NCBI GenBank assembly: GCA_002419285.1
Contig: DIFU01000142.1
Coordinates: 153,981 to 168,916 of the forward strand
Length of the DNA: 14,936 bases
Source of the DNA: Prolixibacteraceae bacterium UBA5740
GTDB taxonomy: Bacteria; Bacteroidota; Bacteroidia; Bacteroidales; Prolixibacteraceae
Reading direction: 5' to 3'
Under the pieces are notes generated by a model. The model was not told the origin of the DNA, did not search any database, and saw only the letters and a program-made list of their open reading frames with translations. Shown here piece after piece: positions 14,490-14,936 of this stretch (position 1 is its first letter; every line of letters begins with the position of its first letter). A program made the translations under genes and the position numbers.

Positions 14490-14936
14490 CTATTTTATAC
14501 CTTCATTCATTTCAGAAAGCTCAAATGTGTGATATTCCCGGAAACTCTCTATTGAACCGAAGACTTGAATAAGCCGAGATTTGGTTATCAAGCCAGAATT
14601 TTCTTTTATGATTTCTTTATACGAACTATACAAGTAGTCTTCGAATGTATTGCAAATGCCATGTTTAATTGGGTTGTAGTGCGTATAAAAAATTTTGTAT
14701 TTCAATAATTCCTCACCCAATATGACATTTCTTCTGAACGGCCTTGAAAAGAGACTTCCCGTTCGTTGTCTGCTCTTATTGATTGTCATGGAGTATCTGA
14801 TGAACATTCTTCGAAATTGCTCTGAAACGATCTTGCCTATAAGGACGGGATCTTCAATGGATTTACCTTCAAAAACAATTTGGTCCTTAATCCATATAAT
14901 AAGATGAAAGTGATTTGGAATCAAGGCATAAGAGAG
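14490..14936 (-). CDS. IS200/RAYT-like HUH (Y1) transposase, 5' part beyond window
   Basis: 148 codons are visible, open to the window edge; the in-frame TTG at 14924 is an internal Leu, not the start (upstream codons continue LSYA). The HUH metal-binding motif is PNHFHLIIW, and the likely catalytic tyrosine is in FYTHYNPIKHG (codon 14687-14685). The C-terminal part (GSLFSRPFRRN, then LYSSYKEII) matches the TnpA_REP/RAYT-like group of single-copy transposases common in Bacteroidota. These enzymes nick single-stranded DNA at hairpins; RAYTs act on REP palindromes and are often domesticated rather than selfish. It has no accessory tnpB in view. The coding region is far AT-richer than the rest of the window (17-24 GC per 60 bases in lines 14581-14760), suggesting acquisition. 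The stop is TAG at 14492-14490. No frameshift is visible in this part. Confidence 0.85.
   Translation of the reverse strand, partial: LSYALIPNHFHLIIWIKDQIVFEGKSIEDPVLIGKIVSEQFRRMFIRYSMTINKSRQRTGSLFSRPFRRNVILGEELLKYKIFYTHYNPIKHGICNTFEDYLYSSYKEIIKENSGLITKSRLIQVFGSIESFREYHTFELSEMNEGIK

Overview
The window comes from a chromosome of a Bacteroidota bacterium, probably an anaerobic member of the Bacteroidales. Four signs support this. Near-perfect TAnnTTTG -7 promoter boxes precede several genes. GyrB lacks the large insert of enterobacterial GyrB. An ftsE gene stands alone without ftsX, and an A-type flavodiiron protein (an O2/NO-scavenging enzyme of anaerobes) is present. Most of the window is compact, roughly 50-60% GC core genome. 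The last ~0.6 kb is much AT-richer (about one third GC in three hand-counted 60-base lines) and looks like mobile-element territory.

Layout. Positions 1-1158 (minus) hold a DegP/DegQ-type periplasmic serine protease cut off at the window start. It is divergent from dapF (1346-2134, plus; lysine/peptidoglycan precursor synthesis). dapF meets a LOG-family nucleotide phosphoribohydrolase (2131-2721, minus) tail to tail through a shared TTAA. That gene is translationally coupled by an ATGA overlap to gyrB (2718-4712, minus). The gyrB leader carries a good promoter and an unexplained perfect stem-loop. A strong intrinsic terminator (4878-4913) separates gyrB from the preceding two-gene unit, which encodes a ~1020-residue secreted TPR-repeat protein (6721-9783) followed 18 bp later by an outer-membrane beta-barrel protein (4927-6702). 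This pair looks like an envelope module of unknown role. A ~300-bp divergent intergenic region leads to ftsE (10085-10813, plus). ftsE converges, with a 1-nt gap, on the flavodiiron gene fprA (10815-12002, minus). Then follow mltG (endolytic transglycosylase) and a GT4-type glycosyltransferase, which form a minus-strand unit with a 4-nt gap.

The most striking region is 14277-14936. Here an IS200/RAYT-type HUH transposase gene (partial, running off the right edge) is followed by a set of GGATG/CATCC palindromes. Four of them form an exact 18-bp-period tandem array that folds into a ~33-bp-arm hairpin. This array contains the likely start codon of the glycosyltransferase: each 18-bp unit supplies an in-frame ATG, and the last is the best start. 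A RAYT-like transposase next to a REP-like palindrome array that has become the 5' leader and start region of a host gene is the best candidate for something undescribed in this window.

Many core genes here serve the cell envelope or division (dapF, degQ, ftsE, mltG, the glycosyltransferase, the TPR/barrel pair). They are arranged as several short independent transcription units rather than one operon.
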